Positions 19,480 through 28,818 of a stretch of 64,000 nucleotides of DNA are shown here, piece by piece. The stretch is from Auritidibacter ignavus (GTDB lineage Bacteria > Actinomycetota > Actinomycetes > Actinomycetales > Micrococcaceae): positions 1 to 64,000 of the forward strand of contig NZ_RDQR01000008.1 of assembly GCF_003703835.1 (NCBI RefSeq), read 5' to 3'. Position numbers and translations under genes: made by a program. Each line of letters opens with the position of its first letter. Position 1 is the stretch's first letter. The notes below the pieces were generated by a model, which saw only the letters and a program-made list of their open reading frames with translations, was not told the DNA's origin and did not search any database.

Positions 19480-21129
19480 CTAGATCTGTTCGGCAGCGTT
19501 GATCAGGGTCTCGATCGCTGCCGAGCGGTCCTTGAGATGTATCCGCACCACCGGTTGTCCGGTTTCGGTCAGCACCGAGCCATCTCCGGCGGCTTGGGCG
19601 GTGATCAACTCTGCGAAACTGTAGTTCAGCCCCGGGATTTGCAGGTCGAGTTCGGAATCGGCGGTAATTTGAATGAACACGCCGGTGGCCGGACCGCCCT
19701 TGTGGAACTGTCCGGTGGAGTGCAGGAACCGCGGGCCCCAGCCGAAGGTCACCGGCCGACCGTAACGACGGGCCAGCGCCGGGCGCAGGCGGGTGAGGTG
19801 CTGTTGCCGCAACCGGTTGGTGTAGGCCTGCACCGCCAGGTAGCTATCGTCCTCCAGCACCGTACCGAGTACGGTGAACACTTCGGTGAGGATCTGTTGG
19901 GCTTCACCGGTGGCTTCCACATCGCCGAGCAACCCAGCCGGGCCGAATAGATCGAATTCGGCGGTGCTGATCTGGGGTGGTTCCGGTGTGGTCGGCTCGG
20001 CCAGTACTGCGCGGGTGGCGACCTTGGCCGATTCCACATCAGGCTGATCGAAGGGGTTGACCCCGATCAGGCTGGCTGCGGCCACGGTGGTGACCTCCCA
20101 GAACACTAGCTGGGCACCTAAACTGCCATAAATCTGCACCTCGTCGTCCCGAGGATCTTCCGGATTCAACGTCGCCTGGGAATCCCCGGGGTCGGCGATC
20201 AGGTGCAGATGGATCACGTCCTCGTCGTGACTACGGTTCTCCGCGGCACCGGGCTCGACGATCACCGGCAAGAATCCGGTCCCGTGTTTTCCGGTGGATT
20301 CGGCGATGAGCTGTTCAATCCAGTCCCCAAATCCGGGCAGAGCTTGATCAAAATTAGTGATGATAAGTTTATTGCGACTCGGCGCCCCGGCCCCCAAGAC
20401 TGCGGCAGCCCGTAACGCCGGGTTGGTCTCGTCGTCCTCGTACAGACTGTGGGAAGCAGCCTCGGCATCGTCGACGATCGTGGTCAGCTCAACTCCGGCC
20501 AGTCCGGCCGGCACCAGCCCGAAGGCCGACAGGGCCGAGTAGCGCCCGCCAATGGTGGGATCGGCTTCAAACACTGCGGTGTACTGGTGGTCTCGGGCCA
20601 GCGACTCCAACGGAGATCCGGGGTCGGTGACGGCAATCAGGTGATCGCCGGGCGTCAGCCCGGCATCCTGCAGTGCTTGAGTAAACGCACGCCGGGCCGC
20701 GTCGGTTTCAGCCGTGGAGCCGGATTTGGAGGAAATCACGAAGACCGTATCGGCCACCCCGGCGGCCAAAATCGAGCCCACCAATTCCGGGTCGGTGGAA
20801 TCCACCACATCCAGCCGGACCCCGGCGGCGCGGGCCATGACTTCAGCACCCAGCGAGGAGCCACCCATCCCGGCCAACACCACCCGGGTGATGCCCTTGT
20901 CAGCCAGCTGCTCGCGTAACTGGGTGATCTGTGGGATCAGCTCGAAGGCTGCGTCGAAGGGGTCGACCCAGCCCAGACGTTGCGACGCTTCAGCTTCGGC
21001 CTCGGGGCCCCACAGTGTGTGATCACGCTCCAACAGGCGGGAGGCGAAGTGGTTGCTGAGCAATTCCTCAACACGCTGGTCAACACCGTGGAGGGCGTTA
21101 CCGGAAAGATTGATCCCCAGAGAATTCAT
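19480..21129 (-). CDS. pgi: Glucose-6-phosphate isomerase
   Basis: Interconverts glucose-6-phosphate and fructose-6-phosphate. The 549-residue product has the SIS-fold blocks VVLAGMGGSSLGAEV near residue 83 and VFVISSKSGSTAETDAA near 130, plus GGRYSALSAFGLVP near 195. This form is close to the isomerase part of the actinobacterial tal-pgi fusions, and the gene lies directly after tal. Here tal and pgi are separate, about 60 bp apart. Start ATG 21129 has AGGAGC 6-7 nt upstream. Confidence 0.93.
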   Translation of the reverse strand: MNSLGINLSGNALHGVDQRVEELLSNHFASRLLERDHTLWGPEAEAEASQRLGWVDPFDAAFELIPQITQLREQLADKGITRVVLAGMGGSSLGAEVMARAAGVRLDVVDSTDPELVGSILAAGVADTVFVISSKSGSTAETDAARRAFTQALQDAGLTPGDHLIAVTDPGSPLESLARDHQYTAVFEADPTIGGRYSALSAFGLVPAGLAGVELTTIVDDAEAASHSLYEDDETNPALRAAAVLGAGAPSRNKLIITNFDQALPGFGDWIEQLIAESTGKHGTGFLPVIVEPGAAENRSHDEDVIHLHLIADPGDSQATLNPEDPRDDEVQIYGSLGAQLVFWEVTTVAAASLIGVNPFDQPDVESAKVATRAVLAEPTTPEPPQISTAEFDLFGPAGLLGDVEATGEAQQILTEVFTVLGTVLEDDSYLAVQAYTNRLRQQHLTRLRPALARRYGRPVTFGWGPRFLHSTGQFHKGGPATGVFIQITADSELDLQIPGLNYSFAELITAQAAGDGSVLTETGQPVVRIHLKDRSAAIETLINAAEQI

Positions 21130-21190
21130 CGTTGGCTCCTGTCGATACGGGGTGTCCGTGCGCTGAGATTGGTGGGAACGGGTGGATCGG

Positions 21191-22324
21191 TCAGGCGGTC
21201 TTGGCGCGGTCTAGTTGGTCGGTTACGGTGGTCCAGAGCTCTAACCACGCGGTCTCAAATTTGGCGATGCCCTCGTCTTCCAGGGTGGTGACCACCTGCT
21301 GGTAGTCGATCCCGACCTTCGCCAGATCGTCGAGGAGCTGATCATCGTCGGCAAAATAGGTCGAGATCTCTGGCTGGTCGACCTCCCCGTGATCGGCGAA
21401 AGCTTCCAGGGTAGCCAGTGGCATCGTGTTGACGGTGTGCTCGGCGATCAACCCCTCGACGTAGTACACATCGGAATAGGCGGGGTTCTTCGTGCCGGTG
21501 GAAGCCCACAGCGGCCGCTGGACTCGCGCGCCGGCATCGCGGAGATACCGCCACCGCTCGGTGTCCTGGGCGTTGATGAAGATCCGGTAGGCCAGCCGGG
21601 CATTGGCCAGTCCGGCCCGGCCCTGCAATTCCGCGATTCGAGCCGGTTCCAGGGCGGTCTGCTGTAATTGCGCGTCGATCTCGGTGTCAACCCGAGAGAC
21701 GAAGAAGCTGGCCACCGAGTGGATAGTGCTCAGATCGCGTCCGGCCCGGTGGGCGGCTTCCAGCCCCAGCAACCAGGCGTTGATCACTTCCCGATAGCGC
21801 ACCAGCGAGAAGATCAGGGTCACGTTCACCGAAATTCCAGCCGCCAAGACTTCAGTGATCGCCGGCAGGCCTTCAGTGGTGGCCGGGATTTTGATCATCA
21901 GATTCTCGCGTCCCACCGCGTCGGCCAGCTGGAGTGCCTGATCAATCGTGGCCTGGGTGTCCTTCGCCAGTCGCGGGTCGACCTCCAGCGAGACCCGACC
22001 ATCCACACCGTGGGTGGACCGGTAGATCTCTGCAAACAGATCGCAGGCTTCGCGCACGTCCCGGGTGGTCAGTTCCCTCACGGCCCGTTCGGTATCGGCT
22101 CCCTCGGCGGCCAGGGCGCGCAGCTGGGACTCATAGCCGACCCCATCGGCCAGCGCCTTGGCGAAAATCGAGGGGTTGGTCGTGACTCCGGTGAGAGTGT
22201 AGGACTCGATCATCTCGCGCAACAGTCCTGAGGTGATCGCCGGACGGGAGAGATCGTCCAACCAGATCGAGACACCCCGGCCGGTGCTCAGCTCTGCGGT
22301 GCGGGGACTGGGTTGTACTGTCAC
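21191..22324 (-). CDS. tal: Transaldolase
   Basis: Moves a three-carbon ketol unit between sugar phosphates in the non-oxidative pentose phosphate branch. The 377-residue product has SIWLDDLSR near residue 20, TGVTTNPSIFAKA near 45, the Schiff-base lysine block NLMIKIPAT near 140 and WASTGTKNPAYSDVYYVE near 280. Length and motifs fit the actinobacterial Tal type. GTG 22324 is the start; the ribosome site is weak. It lies between tkt and pgi. Confidence 0.96.
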   Translation of the reverse strand: MTVQPSPRTAELSTGRGVSIWLDDLSRPAITSGLLREMIESYTLTGVTTNPSIFAKALADGVGYESQLRALAAEGADTERAVRELTTRDVREACDLFAEIYRSTHGVDGRVSLEVDPRLAKDTQATIDQALQLADAVGRENLMIKIPATTEGLPAITEVLAAGISVNVTLIFSLVRYREVINAWLLGLEAAHRAGRDLSTIHSVASFFVSRVDTEIDAQLQQTALEPARIAELQGRAGLANARLAYRIFINAQDTERWRYLRDAGARVQRPLWASTGTKNPAYSDVYYVEGLIAEHTVNTMPLATLEAFADHGEVDQPEISTYFADDDQLLDDLAKVGIDYQQVVTTLEDEGIAKFETAWLELWTTVTDQLDRAKTA

Positions 22325-22408
22325 GGGTTACGCTCGCTTTCTGCGTGGGACCACGCGGGATCAACGTCGTGCCGGCAGGCGGTCATCGCTCGGTGTTCGG
22401 TCGCCGGC

Positions 22409-24568
22409 TCACCCATCGCCGGATCCGCCACGCACCAGGTTTCTGGCGGCGGCCACCACCGCGTCAACGGTGATTCCGAACTGCTCAAAGAGGGTCTGGT
22501 AGTCGGCTGAGGCACCGAAATGCTCCAGCGAAATATGGGCGGCGTTTGGTCCGGTGTAGCGTTGCCAACCCTGGGCCACCCCGGCCTCGACCGAGACGGT
22601 GGGAACACCGGCCGGTAGCACCTCCGCCCGGTAGGTGGCATCCTGGGTGTCGAACCATTCCAGACAGGGTGCCGAAACCACGCGGGTGCCAATCCCGTCG
22701 GCCTCGAGCTGGTCGCGCGCTGCCACGGCCAGCTGTACCTCGGATCCGGTCGCGAGCAACACCACATCCGGCATAACGCTCTGCGGACCGCCAGCTCCTT
22801 GGGCATCAATCAGCACATAGGCGCCCCGGGCGACATGCTCCGCCGAGGCGAAGCCCCGTTCGTCCCTGGGCATGATCGGTAACGCCTGACGCGACAGCAC
22901 CATCCCGGCCGGCCGGTCCGTGTGGGACAGTAGGGTTTTCCAGGCCACCGAAACCTCGTTAGCGTCGGCAGGCCGGATCACGTCCAGTCCGGGTATTGCG
23001 CGCAGGGATGCCAGGTGTTCCACTGGCTGGTGGGTCGGACCGTCTTCACCCAACCCGATCGAGTCGTGGGTCCACACGAACACCGAGGGGGCGCCCATCA
23101 GCGCGGCCAACCGGATGGCGGGTCGCTGATAGTCGGAGAAAATCAAAAACGTTCCCATATAGGCCCGGGTCAGCCCGCCCAGGTTCACGCCGTTAATGAT
23201 CGCCCCGGCAGCGTGCTCTCGAATTCCGAAGTGCAACACCCGCCCATAGGGGTGTCCGCTGAAGGCTCCGGTAGACCGGCGTTCAGGAATGAAGCTGGGG
23301 TTGTCCTTCATGGTGGTGTTATTGGATCCGGCCAGATCCGCCGATCCGCCCCACAGTTCTGGCATCACATCGGCCAGCGCGTTGAGCACCTGGCCGGAGG
23401 CCGCCCGAGTGGCGATCCCCTTCTGGTCGGCGTCAAATACCGGGAATGCCTCGGCAAACCCCTCGGGCAATTTTCGGGCGATCAGGCGGTCATACAGGGC
23501 CGAGCGTTCCGGGTTGGCAGCCCGCCACACTGCTAGAGCCTCGTCCCATGTAGCCCGGTACTGGCCGTTGCGGTGTTTGACCTCGCGGGCGCGCTCGAGT
23601 AACTCAGGTTCAATGTGGAAGTGTTGCTCGGGATCAACATCCAGAGCGTGCTTGAGCCCGGTCAGCTCCTCGGGGCCTAGCTTCGAGCCGTGGATCGCCC
23701 CGGTGTTCTGCTTGGTCGGGGACGGCCACCCGATAATGGTGCGCAAGATGATCAGCGTGGGCCGCTGGGTTTCTGCTTTGGCCGCCACGATCGCCTGGTA
23801 CAGCGACCTGGTGTCCTCAACGTAGTCACCCCCGGCCGTCCAGTCGATCTCTTCCACGTGCCAGCCGTAGGCCCGGTAGCGGGCGGCCACGTCTTCGCTA
23901 AAGGCGATCTCGGTGTCATCTTCGATCGAGATCTTATTGTCGTCGTAGATCACCACCAGATTGCCCAGTTCCTGGGTACCGGCCAATGAGGACGCCTCGG
24001 AGGTTATCCCCTCCTGCATATCCCCGTCGGAGGCGATCACAAACACGTGATAGTCAAACGGGCTAGTCCCGGTCGCAGCCTCGGGATCCAACAATCCGCG
24101 CAACCGACGCTGTTCGTAGGCGAAACCCACCGCCGAGGCGAGGCCCTGACCTAGCGGCCCGGTGGTGATCTCCACATGATCGGTATGACTGTACTCGGGA
24201 TGCCCCGGGGTCTTCGAGCCCCAGGTGCGCAACGCTTCCAGATCGCTCATCTCCAGACCAGCTCCGGCGGCGAATAACTGCAGGTACAGGGTCAGCGAGG
24301 TGTGACCGGGGGAGAGGATGAACCGGTCCCGACCGTGCCAGCCGGCATCGGTGGGATCCCAGCGCATGACGTTCTGAAATAACTGCCAGGCCACCGGAGC
24401 CAGCGAGATCGCGGTTCCGGGGTGCCCAGATCCGACCTTTTCGACCGCATCAGCAGCCAGCACGCGCAGCGAATCGACGGTGCGCTGATCCTGCTCGGTA
24501 TAGGTATAGTCTCGGGCCGGTTGGAGCCGGTTTAGGTGATGATGTGTCTGTGCATCTTGTGAGACCAC
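22409..24568 (-). CDS. tkt: Transketolase
   Basis: Thiamine-diphosphate enzyme that moves two-carbon units between sugar phosphates. The 719-residue product has VGSGHPGTAISLAP near 45, the thiamine-binding IASDGDMQEG near 178, the GEDGPTHQPVEHL block near 490 and the C-terminal domain. I chose GTG 24568 because AGGAAGG lies 6 nt before it; the longer frame to 24619 has no such site. It heads the tkt-tal-pgi-zwf-opcA-pgl run. An inverted repeat lies about 150-180 bp upstream. Confidence 0.96.
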   Translation of the reverse strand: MVSQDAQTHHHLNRLQPARDYTYTEQDQRTVDSLRVLAADAVEKVGSGHPGTAISLAPVAWQLFQNVMRWDPTDAGWHGRDRFILSPGHTSLTLYLQLFAAGAGLEMSDLEALRTWGSKTPGHPEYSHTDHVEITTGPLGQGLASAVGFAYEQRRLRGLLDPEAATGTSPFDYHVFVIASDGDMQEGITSEASSLAGTQELGNLVVIYDDNKISIEDDTEIAFSEDVAARYRAYGWHVEEIDWTAGGDYVEDTRSLYQAIVAAKAETQRPTLIILRTIIGWPSPTKQNTGAIHGSKLGPEELTGLKHALDVDPEQHFHIEPELLERAREVKHRNGQYRATWDEALAVWRAANPERSALYDRLIARKLPEGFAEAFPVFDADQKGIATRAASGQVLNALADVMPELWGGSADLAGSNNTTMKDNPSFIPERRSTGAFSGHPYGRVLHFGIREHAAGAIINGVNLGGLTRAYMGTFLIFSDYQRPAIRLAALMGAPSVFVWTHDSIGLGEDGPTHQPVEHLASLRAIPGLDVIRPADANEVSVAWKTLLSHTDRPAGMVLSRQALPIMPRDERGFASAEHVARGAYVLIDAQGAGGPQSVMPDVVLLATGSEVQLAVAARDQLEADGIGTRVVSAPCLEWFDTQDATYRAEVLPAGVPTVSVEAGVAQGWQRYTGPNAAHISLEHFGASADYQTLFEQFGITVDAVVAAARNLVRGGSGDG

Positions 24569-24993
24569 GGAGGACCTTCCTGCAGGGTGAACTTGTGCGA
24601 CGATGACTTTCCCTGCCACCCGGATCGTCTCCGGACAGGCTCTGGAGAAAAGTGCTGCGTCTTCAGCTTAGCGCCGATCGAGCCGTCCATGCGATGGATC
24701 ATCCCGAAAACCAGCAGATCCCATCGGTTCGCCCCCAACCGATGGCCCGCACTAGACAAACCGGTCGCCGTAGCCGGCACCACCGGCATGGCAGGCACCA
24801 TCAGCATGTCAGAAAACTCAGCACCGAGCTCAACCGGGTAGACTAGACACAGACACCAGACGACGAGAATATTAACCACGCGTCCCGACACCCACCGTGG
24901 CGGTATCTGCTGGCATCACCACACCTCATCTGCCTGACTGCATCATCGCGACGTGGGCCAAGACCGCACCCTACCGAATCGGACTCACGATAG
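24569..24993. promoter_or_regulatory. Divergent tkt/ctaB intergenic region
   Basis: This 425-bp gap must hold promoters for tkt and ctaB. TAGACT at 24839-24844 is a possible plus-strand -10. The region is rich in inverted repeats, the best being at 24721-24745, and a smaller TCCAT-GCG-ATGGA is at 24686-24698. No ORF convinces. Confidence 0.45.
24721..24745. repeat. 9-bp inverted repeat between tkt and ctaB
   Basis: CCATCGGTT (24721-24729) and AACCGATGG (24737-24745) are perfect complements around a 7-nt C-rich spacer. It is a candidate operator or leader hairpin. Confidence 0.6.
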
Positions 24994-25992
24994 ATGTCGA
25001 CTTCCGTTAAAAGCACTCAGCAGACCACACCGGGTTCCGCCTCCGAAACCACCTCACGGCCAGGCTCGATCGGTCTGAAGCGTAAGATCGCCGCCTACGT
25101 GTCCTTGACCAAGCCCCGCGTGATGGAGCTGTTGCTGGTCACCACGTTGCCAACCATGATCTTCGCCGCCCAGGGCTTCCCCTCGGGGTGGCTGATGCTA
25201 GCCACCATGGTCGGCGGTGCCGCGGCGGCCGGGTCTTCGGCCGCGTTCAACTGCTACATCGATCGCGATATCGACAAGGTGATGGACCGCACCCGATCCC
25301 GGCCGCTGGTCACCGGTGAGGTCACCCCGCGCGAAGCCTTGATCTTCGCATCGGTGCTGGGCGCGATCTCCTTGGTCATCCTCGCGGTCGGCACCAACTG
25401 GCTGGCCACCGCGCTGGGGGCACTGGCCATCTTCTTCTACGTGGTCGTCTACTCCCTGATCCTTAAGCGCCGCACCGAACAGAACATCGTCTGGGGCGGG
25501 ATCGCCGGCTGTTTCCCGGTACTGATCGCCTGGGCGGCCGTGCGCGAGACCATCGAATGGCCAGCCGTGGTGCTGTTCGCGGTGATTTTCTTATGGACCC
25601 CTCCGCACTACTGGCCGCTGTCGCTGAAGTACAAATCCGATTACCGGCAGGCCAACGTCCCCATGCTGGGTGCAATCGCCACCGCCCGGAAAGTCTCCAC
25701 CCAGTGTGTGCTCTATACCTGGGCGACGGTGATGTGTTCGCTGTTGCTGGTGCCGTTGGGGTGGGCTGGTGTTGTCTACACCGTGATCGCGGCAACGGTG
25801 GGTGGCTGGTTCATCTATGAGAGCCACGTTCTTTACCGGGAATCGCAGAAACCGGATTTTCAGGACAAACAGGCTATGAAGGTCTTCCACTTGTCGATTA
25901 CCTATTTGACCCTGCTGTTCATCGGCCTGGCCATCGACCCGTTCGTGGGTGAGCCGCTGATGGCCGAGGCCGTGACCGCCCCGGCGCTTTAG
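24994..25992 (+). CDS. ctaB: Protohaem IX farnesyltransferase (haem O synthase)
   Basis: Integral membrane prenyltransferase that adds a farnesyl group to haem B to make haem O for cytochrome oxidase. The 332-residue product has about nine hydrophobic segments and the two Asp-rich sites: [20 protein letters not shown] near residue 87 and the [14 protein letters not shown] loop near 210. An N-terminal Ser/Thr-rich tail of about 25 residues precedes the first conserved block ([14 protein letters not shown]). It is divergent from tkt; ctaA lies 800 bp away on the other strand. Confidence 0.96.
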   Translation: MSTSVKSTQQTTPGSASETTSRPGSIGLKRKIAAYVSLTKPRVMELLLVTTLPTMIFAAQGFPSGWLMLATMVGGAAAAGSSAAFNCYIDRDIDKVMDRTRSRPLVTGEVTPREALIFASVLGAISLVILAVGTNWLATALGALAIFFYVVVYSLILKRRTEQNIVWGGIAGCFPVLIAWAAVRETIEWPAVVLFAVIFLWTPPHYWPLSLKYKSDYRQANVPMLGAIATARKVSTQCVLYTWATVMCSLLLVPLGWAGVVYTVIAATVGGWFIYESHVLYRESQKPDFQDKQAMKVFHLSITYLTLLFIGLAIDPFVGEPLMAEAVTAPAL

Positions 25993-26105
25993 CCCCGATA
26001 GACCGGGTCTCGGTCCGGTACGGTTATCGCTCCGGGACAGGCTCGGTCGCTGTGGGCACGCTGTTGCAGGTCAAGCTGTTGCAGATAGCAGATAAAGGAC
26101 TCATC

Positions 26106-26648
26106 GTGACATTCAGGTACCGTGCCGTACACTCTCCGCACACCGCGACGTCCGTATCCGGATGCGCGCACCGTGGGCTGGCCTTGCTCGCTGGGCTGGC
26201 GCTGGTGGGCTCTTTGGGGCTGAGCGGTTGCGTCGAATCCGAGCACCGCGAGGCCACCCCGGATGGCAATGCCGCCCCCACCCATGTCGCACCCGACCAC
26301 TTTCCGGACAACCAACTCGGCGACACCGGGCGCTGGATCCTGAACCAAATTAACGGCAACCGCGCCATTGACCGCTCCGACTGGTACGACCGGGTGGCCC
26401 CTGAACTGACTGAACAGATCCCCGTCGACTCGTTGGTGGGCACCCTCAATGCCGAGCTACGCCCCCAGAAGCCGTATGTGATGACCCACTACGAACAGAC
26501 CGACCAGGCTAGCGCGATGATGACGTTGACTCCCGATATCTCCGCCCAGCCACTGGATCTGCACTTCAGTATCGACGAGGCCGGACGACTCACCGAGCTG
26601 TGGTACCGCGATACCAACGATCCGAGCGCCAGCGCTGATCCCAGCTAA
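26106..26648 (+). CDS. Predicted lipoprotein, unknown function
   Basis: The 180-residue product has a basic N-terminus, a hydrophobic stretch and a lipobox LGLSGC near residue 42, so it is probably exported and lipid-anchored. The mature part has a small alpha/beta domain (DWYDRVAPELTEQIPVDSL ... HFSIDEAGRLTELWYRD) that recalls the SnoaL/NTF2-like or DUF3887 domain seen before some serine hydrolases. No hydrolase domain follows. Start GTG 26106 has AAAGGA 8 nt upstream; in-frame sequence back to 26052 is unsupported. Convergent with ctaA. No function is assigned. Confidence 0.72.
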   Translation: MTFRYRAVHSPHTATSVSGCAHRGLALLAGLALVGSLGLSGCVESEHREATPDGNAAPTHVAPDHFPDNQLGDTGRWILNQINGNRAIDRSDWYDRVAPELTEQIPVDSLVGTLNAELRPQKPYVMTHYEQTDQASAMMTLTPDISAQPLDLHFSIDEAGRLTELWYRDTNDPSASADPS

Positions 26649-26780
26649 GGTCTGGCCTCCCCACTCACCGACACCGGTCTGGCCTGTCGGAAGGTGTGAT
26701 CCTGACCCACCATCAAGGGGTGCAGGAGGGAAAGCGGGTGTTAGCGGGCCGGGCCGGGAGAGGCGCCTTCGGCCTGGGCG

Positions 26781-27869
26781 TCAGCCACCAGATTGGCCGG
26801 GTCCATGTTGGCCGCGAATCTCGGAGAGCGGGGATCCACCAGAGCGGGGATCCACCACAGTGTCGTGCCAGGAATAGGACGAGCATTGCCGATCCATCAT
26901 ATTGGTCATCAGCCACGCTAGGAGCCCGGTTCCGAGCATGTGCCCCAGCACGGCCACGATGGGCAGACCGTTAAAGTGCTGATAGTAGCCCACGCTGGCC
27001 TGCAGGACGATCACCGCAACCATGGCCCAGACGCTGATCCGCTGGCGCTGGGAGGACGCCAACCGATGCACCAACACCAGCAGGACGATCACCACGGCGA
27101 TCAGCAGGTAAACCGGGATGACGTGCCAGCGGGTCACGATCGCCGGATCAAAATCGTGGCGGGGCGCTTCGGCATCTCCGCCGTGGGGGCCCGAACCGGT
27201 GACGACGGTGCCGAGGATCAAGGTGATCCAGCCCAGCACGAAAGCCGCACGTGCCAACCCGCGGGTCGTGGCGGTGGTCTCGCCATCCACCAGGGACGGG
27301 ACCTGCTCCACCTCGCCGCCGCCGATGCGACGCTCCAGTCCCACCCGGTTGACCAGTAGGGCGGCCAGGCAGACCAAGAAGCTCGATAACAAGAAGTGCA
27401 GGGAGACCACCCAGGGGTTCAGCTCGGTCAGGACCGTCATTCCACCGATCACCGCTTGCCCGGGAATGCCACACAGCAGAATAATCGATAGCCAGAAGAT
27501 TGCACGGTAGGTGGCCCGCAGTCGCCAGATCGCCAACAGCATCAGCACCGCGACCGCGGTGAGCACAAAGGTCAGCGTCCGATTGCCGAACTCGATATAA
27601 CCGTGGATTCCCATTTCGGGGGTGTTCGTCAAAGACTCGGGGGTACATTTCGGCCAGGTCGGACAGCCCAGCCCAGATTCGGTCAGTCGCACCGCGCCAC
27701 CGGTGACGATAATGCCGATTTGAGTTATCAGTGAGGCCACCGCCACCGCCATGGTCCACCCGGTCACCGAGGTGGGCATCAACCAGTCTTTGGTCCGCTG
27801 GAGCGGGGACCGGGACGTTTCAGTATGGTGCTGAGTGTGGACATCATCCCGCAGCGCGAAACCAGACAC
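26781..27869 (-). CDS. ctaA: Haem A synthase (COX15/CtaA)
   Basis: Membrane enzyme that oxidises haem O to haem A for aa3-type cytochrome oxidase. The 362-residue product has about eight membrane segments, the Cys pair in LGCPTWPKC near residue 70, and the haem-ligand blocks HGYIEFGNRTLTF and LHFLLSS. Start GTG 27869 has AAAGAGG 9 nt upstream; a TTG at 27878 abuts that site and is rejected. The last ~20 residues are altered by a perfect 16-bp tandem duplication (26825-26856). Without one copy the frame would run on to a TAA at 26741 with a coding-like tail. The catalytic core is intact, so it is probably functional. Confidence 0.92.
   Translation of the reverse strand: MSGFALRDDVHTQHHTETSRSPLQRTKDWLMPTSVTGWTMAVAVASLITQIGIIVTGGAVRLTESGLGCPTWPKCTPESLTNTPEMGIHGYIEFGNRTLTFVLTAVAVLMLLAIWRLRATYRAIFWLSIILLCGIPGQAVIGGMTVLTELNPWVVSLHFLLSSFLVCLAALLVNRVGLERRIGGGEVEQVPSLVDGETTATTRGLARAAFVLGWITLILGTVVTGSGPHGGDAEAPRHDFDPAIVTRWHVIPVYLLIAVVIVLLVLVHRLASSQRQRISVWAMVAVIVLQASVGYYQHFNGLPIVAVLGHMLGTGLLAWLMTNMMDRQCSSYSWHDTVVDPRSGGSPLSEIRGQHGPGQSGG
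26825..26856. repeat. 16-bp perfect tandem duplication in the ctaA 3' end
   Basis: AGAGCGGGGATCCACC occurs twice head to tail (26825-26840 and 26841-26856). Sixteen is not a multiple of three, so it shifts the reading frame of ctaA. Confidence 0.9.
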
Positions 27870-27930
27870 GTTGATCAACCTCTTTCAACATTCGGCCCAG
27901 GGGTCACGGCAATCGGAGCGAAACTCTTAG

Positions 27931-28818
27931 TTATCGCCATTTAAACCAGCGTACTGTGCACCCGGTGAAGATCGCCGCCCAGACCACTAAGATGACGAAG
28001 CTGAGCAGATCGAATTGACCGCGCACCGTGGCGGCCCGCAACCCCTCACCCAGGGCAGCCGAGGGCAAAAACTGCAAGAGCTCACCGAACAGGTTCTCGG
28101 GCACGGCAAAAACCACGCCACCGGCGGCCCCCAGGATCACCCAGAGCAGATTCGTGATCGCTAAGGTTGCTTCCGGGCGGACGGTTCCAGCAATCAGCAG
28201 GCCCAAGGCGGTAAAGGTGACCGCTCCCAGTACGATGAAGATCCCAGCGTATAACACCCCGACAGCGACCGGTCGCCACTCGAGAAACAGCGCGGCGAGC
28301 CCTAAAACCATCAGTTGCACGATCAGCACCAGTACCACCGCGACCGCCTTGCCCAGCAGGAGTCCGGTCGGTCCCAGGGGAGTGGTGGACAGGTAGCGAA
28401 GCACCCCGTAGCGTCGGTCAAATCCGGTCGCGATGCCCTGACCAGTTAGTCCCGAGGACAACACCGCCAAGGCCAACACGCCGGGGGTCGCGAGGTTCAC
28501 CGGCGAGATCGTGGACCCTTCAGCGACGATGAAGTCAGTCACCGACAGCGCGATCAGCACCATCAGTGGCAAGATGATCGACACCAGTAGCTGTTCCCCA
28601 TTGGACAAGGTGGTGCGGGTTTCATAGCCGCCCTGAGCAATCACGCGCCGAAACAAACCTGAGGCGTGAGGCCTGGCCACCGGCGTGAGATCCAGCATAC
28701 GATCCTGATAGTGCGAACGGTATGTCAACTCATCGGCCTGTTCACGGAGCTGTCCATCGGGCCGGTCATCCGGGTGTGGGTCGGGCCGTGCCGGTTGGTC
28801 CGGGTGCTGTTGGCTCAC
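27931..28818 (-). CDS. ABC transporter permease (ABC-2 type)
   Basis: Membrane half of an ABC exporter. The 295-residue product has a 65-residue hydrophilic N-terminus and about six membrane segments. The block GFDRRYGVLRYLSTTPLG is typical of ABC-2/DrrB-type permeases. Start GTG 28818 overlaps the ATPase stop by 4 bp (GTGA) and has GGGAGG about 6 nt upstream. The substrate is unknown. Homologous pairs sit between ctaA and sufR in mycobacteria and other Actinobacteria, where they are loosely called antibiotic-transport proteins; the position suggests a haem- or membrane-related role, which is inference. Confidence 0.88.
   Translation of the reverse strand: MSQQHPDQPARPDPHPDDRPDGQLREQADELTYRSHYQDRMLDLTPVARPHASGLFRRVIAQGGYETRTTLSNGEQLLVSIILPLMVLIALSVTDFIVAEGSTISPVNLATPGVLALAVLSSGLTGQGIATGFDRRYGVLRYLSTTPLGPTGLLLGKAVAVVLVLIVQLMVLGLAALFLEWRPVAVGVLYAGIFIVLGAVTFTALGLLIAGTVRPEATLAITNLLWVILGAAGGVVFAVPENLFGELLQFLPSAALGEGLRAATVRGQFDLLSFVILVVWAAIFTGCTVRWFKWR

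Noticed and set aside
24532-24891. 119-codon minus-strand ORF in the tkt/ctaB region
   Set aside because: It overlaps the tkt start, has no family resemblance and no ribosome site; the region is better read as regulatory.
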